A DNA stretch of 8,310 bases from Ghiorsea sp. (lineage in GTDB: Bacteria > Pseudomonadota > Zetaproteobacteria > Mariprofundales > Mariprofundaceae): assembly GCA_027019685.1 (NCBI GenBank), contig JALUWH010000227.1:1-8310 (forward strand), written 5' to 3'. The first letter of the stretch is position 1; each line of letters opens with the position of its first letter. Positions 6,132-8,310 of this stretch are shown in pieces. The translations under genes were made by a program, and so were the position numbers. A model generated the notes under the pieces. The model made no database searches. It was not told the origin of the DNA and saw only the letters and a program-made list of their open reading frames with translations.

Positions 6132-6641
6132 TTAACTCTGATGAGGCAACCTCTGAAATTTACCACCCATGCTAACTTCATCCGTCACAACCCAACAATT
6201 GACCTCAGCCACCTTTCCATCACACACGCTAACAATAGGGTAGACAAAACCTTCCCATGCACTGGTTAAGTCTGTTGGGGATGGTTTGGCAGGACAATCA
6301 GGGTGAGAGTGAAACACACCAATGATTTCTTTGTCACTACCGCGAAGCTCTGTATCAATGGTTTGATAGCCAGCAGGATCCAACTGAAACCTGTCGGCAG
6401 CACGCTCTTCATTAAGGTTCTCAACTTGACGAACATCACTCACCTGCCAACCTTGTGCATCAGCCGTGCCAATCAGCAAACCACATATTTCATCAGGGTA
6501 ACCTTGCGCTGCAATATCTTGCATCATTTGCATGGCTTCAGGAGCAAACCTACAAAACTGTTCACTTTCACCATCTTCCAACACTGCCAAATAAGCAGTG
6601 CTCAAAAAACGTTCAGGTACTGGAATGTCTATTTTACTCAC
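6132..6641 (-). CDS. stand-alone JAMM/MPN (Mov34/PAD-1, JAB) metallopeptidase
   Basis: The 169-residue protein carries a complete zinc JAMM motif: E51 (Y-P-D-E-I-C-G-L-L-I-G), then H111-S-H113, seven residues, S121-x-x-D124 in H-S-H-P-D-C-P-A-K-P-S-P-T-D. All metal ligands and the catalytic glutamate are present, so an active isopeptidase or endopeptidase is likely. In bacteria such proteins cleave ubiquitin-like sulphur carriers (ThiS/MoaD/CysO type) from a C-terminal extension or adduct, as Mec does for CysO. The first 30 or so residues are an extra N-terminal segment before the domain. No signal peptide is visible, so it should be cytoplasmic. It starts with GTG at the base after the hemN TAA, with TAAGG upstream, so translation is probably coupled to hemN. 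No ThiS/MoaD-like carrier, E1-like MoeB/ThiF or cysteine synthase is visible in the window, so its substrate is unknown. Confidence 0.9.
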   Translation of the reverse strand: MSKIDIPVPERFLSTAYLAVLEDGESEQFCRFAPEAMQMMQDIAAQGYPDEICGLLIGTADAQGWQVSDVRQVENLNEERAADRFQLDPAGYQTIDTELRGSDKEIIGVFHSHPDCPAKPSPTDLTSAWEGFVYPIVSVCDGKVAEVNCWVVTDEVSMGGKFQRLPHQS

Positions 6642-8036
6642 TTATAGAACCTTAGAAAACTGTTTTTGTTCTGTTTTATGACGCAGATGTTCATCAAACA
6701 CCATAGCAACATTACGAATCATCAAACGCCCTGCTGGTAAAACACGCAGCTCTGTGTCCGACAATTCAAGCAAACCATCAGCTTGCATCTCCTGCAAATC
6801 TGCCAAAGCATCTGAAAAGTGTTGATTGAAACTGATACCAAACTCATGTTCAAACGCAGAGAAGTCTATTTTGAAGTCACACATGAGTCGCATAATCACG
6901 GCACGCCTCAAATGGTCTTCTTTGGATAAAGTATAACCACGAAAAACAGCCAAACCATCGTCTTCAATCGCTACTTGATAAGCATCCATCTCTTTTTGAT
7001 TTTGAAAGAAGTTACCACCCACATAACCAATCGAAGTTAGACCTAAACCAATCAGGTCACAATCAGCATGGGTAGAATAACCTTGGAAGTTTCGATACAA
7101 CTTACCCTGACTTTGTGCAATCGTTAATTCATCCTCAGGTTTAGCAAAGTGATCCATGCCAATAAACATATAGCCCGCATCAATGAGCTTATGAATACTA
7201 TGCTCTAAAATATTTAACTTTTCTTGCGCACTAGGCATGGCTGATGCATCAATACGCCTTTGTGGCATAAACATTTCAGGCAAATGTGCATAATTAAACA
7301 AAGCTATTCTATCTGGGCTAAATTCAATGATTTGATTCAAGGTTGCATCAAAAGTTTCCACGGTTTGATGCGGCAAGCCATACATTAAATCAATGTTCAT
7401 CGACTTAAAACCTTCTCGTCGTGCATCATTAAGCACATTGAGCGTCACTTCCTTGCTTTGAATACGATTCACTGCCTTTTGCACTACAGGGTCAAAGTCT
7501 TGTACCCCCATACTCATGCGATTAAAACCAACATCCCGTAGTGTTTTTACCGTTTCTGGCGTGCACTCTCTGGGATCCATTTCAATGCTGTATTCGGCAC
7601 TATCATCATCTGCAAATTGAAAACGCTCTTTCAATTTTCCCATCAAGTCCCTAATTTGTTTATCATTAAGAAACGTTGGTGTACCGCCCCCAAAATGAAG
7701 CTGGGTCACAGGGCGTGTTTTGCCCACTAAATCGGCAACTGCATCAATTTCTTTAAATAATAAATCCAAATAAGGCTGCGCCCTATCATATTGTTTGGTC
7801 ACAATTTTATTGCAGCCGCAATAATAACACACGGTATTACAAAATGGGATGTGTATATATAATGATAAGGAAGCATCATCCTCAGCCACCTTTTTAAGTG
7901 CACTGGCATACACCGATGAACCCACACCATTATGGAACATGGGAGCAGTTGGGTACGATGTATATCGCGGCCCTGCTTTATCATGTTTCTTGATAAGTTC
8001 TAGATTAAATAGCTCCGAGCCCGTTACTTCCGCCAT
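6642..8036 (-). CDS. hemN: oxygen-independent coproporphyrinogen III oxidase (radical SAM)
   Basis: HemN oxidatively decarboxylates two propionates of coproporphyrinogen III to give protoporphyrinogen IX, using S-adenosylmethionine instead of oxygen, in the cytoplasm. The 464 residues fit the HemN family (E. coli 457). The N-terminal G-P-R-Y-T-S-Y-P-T-A at 22-31 is characteristic of true HemN rather than the haem chaperone HemW. The radical SAM cluster site is Y60-I-H-I-P-F-C66-N-T-V-C70-Y-Y-C73-G-C75, with F-G-G-G-T-P at 115-120 for SAM binding, I-E-M-D-P-R at 151-156 and Y-G-L-P-H-Q at 219-224. The C-terminal HemN domain is complete. It starts three bases after the cytochrome c stop (TAA ACA ATG) without a clear Shine-Dalgarno site, suggesting re-initiation or coupling. 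Haem supply next to a haem protein gene makes functional sense. Its presence suggests growth with little or no oxygen. Confidence 0.96.
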   Translation of the reverse strand: MAEVTGSELFNLELIKKHDKAGPRYTSYPTAPMFHNGVGSSVYASALKKVAEDDASLSLYIHIPFCNTVCYYCGCNKIVTKQYDRAQPYLDLLFKEIDAVADLVGKTRPVTQLHFGGGTPTFLNDKQIRDLMGKLKERFQFADDDSAEYSIEMDPRECTPETVKTLRDVGFNRMSMGVQDFDPVVQKAVNRIQSKEVTLNVLNDARREGFKSMNIDLMYGLPHQTVETFDATLNQIIEFSPDRIALFNYAHLPEMFMPQRRIDASAMPSAQEKLNILEHSIHKLIDAGYMFIGMDHFAKPEDELTIAQSQGKLYRNFQGYSTHADCDLIGLGLTSIGYVGGNFFQNQKEMDAYQVAIEDDGLAVFRGYTLSKEDHLRRAVIMRLMCDFKIDFSAFEHEFGISFNQHFSDALADLQEMQADGLLELSDTELRVLPAGRLMIRNVAMVFDEHLRHKTEQKQFSKVL

Positions 8037-8039
8037 TGT

Positions 8040-8310
8040 TTATTCAGCATGCTTGCTTTGAACAAATGCAACCACCGCCTGAATCTCATCCGCCGACAAC
8101 TTATGCCCAAATTTTGGCATACGTTTTCTACCATTGGTCACGGTTTCAATCAGCATGTCCGTATCCATATTCATGCTAGCCACCGCAGGGCCAACTTTCT
8201 TTTTATTGATGGCATGACACATTTTACATTTTTTCTTAAAGATTTTTGCTCCATCTGGCATATCCGAGGCCATACCAACCTGAGATGATAGAGCTACCCC
8301 TGCAACAAGT
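8040..8310 (-). CDS. small exported class I cytochrome c (5' end outside window)
   Basis: The frame carries one covalent haem site C-K-M-C-H (codons at about 8214-8228), preceded by D-G-A-K-I-F-K-K-K, and a likely axial methionine in G-R-K-R-M-P-K-F-G, followed by the helix L-S-A-D-E-I-Q-A-V-V-A-F-V. This is the layout of a short class I cytochrome c (c5/c553-like) that carries electrons in the periplasm. The ATG at 8273 is not the real start: the frame continues upstream without stop as L-V-A-G-V-A-L-S-S-Q-V-G-M-A-S-D, the hydrophobic core and cleavage region of a Sec signal peptide, with cleavage plausible after G-M-A. The start codon therefore lies beyond the right edge. The mature protein would be about 75 residues, with many lysines and methionines near the haem site. 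It is the gene directly upstream of hemN. Its redox partner cannot be told from the sequence. Confidence 0.88.
   Translation of the reverse strand, partial: LVAGVALSSQVGMASDMPDGAKIFKKKCKMCHAINKKKVGPAVASMNMDTDMLIETVTNGRKRMPKFGHKLSADEIQAVVAFVQSKHAE

Noticed and set aside
5985..6647. Plus-strand frames opposite the TPR and JAMM genes
   Set aside because: They are antisense to genes with complete motifs and have low-complexity, His- and Thr-rich translations.
8049..8288. Plus-strand open frame of 79 codons
   Set aside because: It is antisense to the cytochrome c gene, has no ribosome binding site or recognisable motif, and the haem-binding frame on the other strand is clearly the real one.
1..8310. 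Mobile elements, CRISPR arrays, phage or toxin-antitoxin genes
   Set aside because: I saw no repeated spacer pattern, terminal inverted repeats, integrase or transposase motifs; coding density and gene content are those of a stable housekeeping region.

Overview
The window is a compact, single-strand block of chromosomal housekeeping genes. Every supported gene reads on the minus strand, so transcription runs from high to low coordinates. The content (LpxC and LolB for a lipopolysaccharide-bearing outer membrane, UbiE for quinone synthesis, non-mevalonate IspE, anaerobic HemN, a periplasmic c-type cytochrome) points to a Gram-negative proteobacterium with AT-leaning DNA. The order TPR protein - lolB - ispE - tRNA-Gln - prs is a familiar proteobacterial arrangement. 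A microaerophilic or facultative lineage such as Zetaproteobacteria or a gamma/betaproteobacterium fits, but that placement is inference and a search is needed to settle it.

Layout in the direction of transcription: (1) A small exported class I cytochrome c, whose start lies beyond the right edge, then hemN 3 bases later, then a stand-alone JAMM/MPN metallopeptidase that begins at the base after the hemN stop. (2) After 17 bases come a 592-residue TPR lipoprotein, lolB and ispE, linked by short overlaps (GTGATGT and ATGAGTAA), which suggests translational coupling. (3) ispE runs into tRNA-Gln(UUG): its stop codon is bases 8-10 of the tRNA. (4) prs follows with a clear Shine-Dalgarno site, then a 106-base gap, lpxC with a GTG start, a 70-base gap holding a candidate promoter, and ubiE. 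(5) A further reading frame opens through an ATGA overlap with the ubiE stop and leaves the window on the left.

The genes fall into envelope assembly (lolB, lpxC, probably the TPR lipoprotein), isoprenoid and quinone supply (ispE, ubiE, perhaps the gene after it), haem and electron transport (hemN, cytochrome c), and central precursor supply (prs, tRNA-Gln). HemN works without oxygen, which fits life at low oxygen.

I found no mobile element, CRISPR array, phage gene, toxin-antitoxin pair or clear new system. No stretch longer than about 110 bases lacks a gene. The observations most worth a second look are the ispE/tRNA-Gln overlap, the lone JAMM protease behind hemN, and the LpxC tail that lacks the known E. 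coli FtsH degron pattern.
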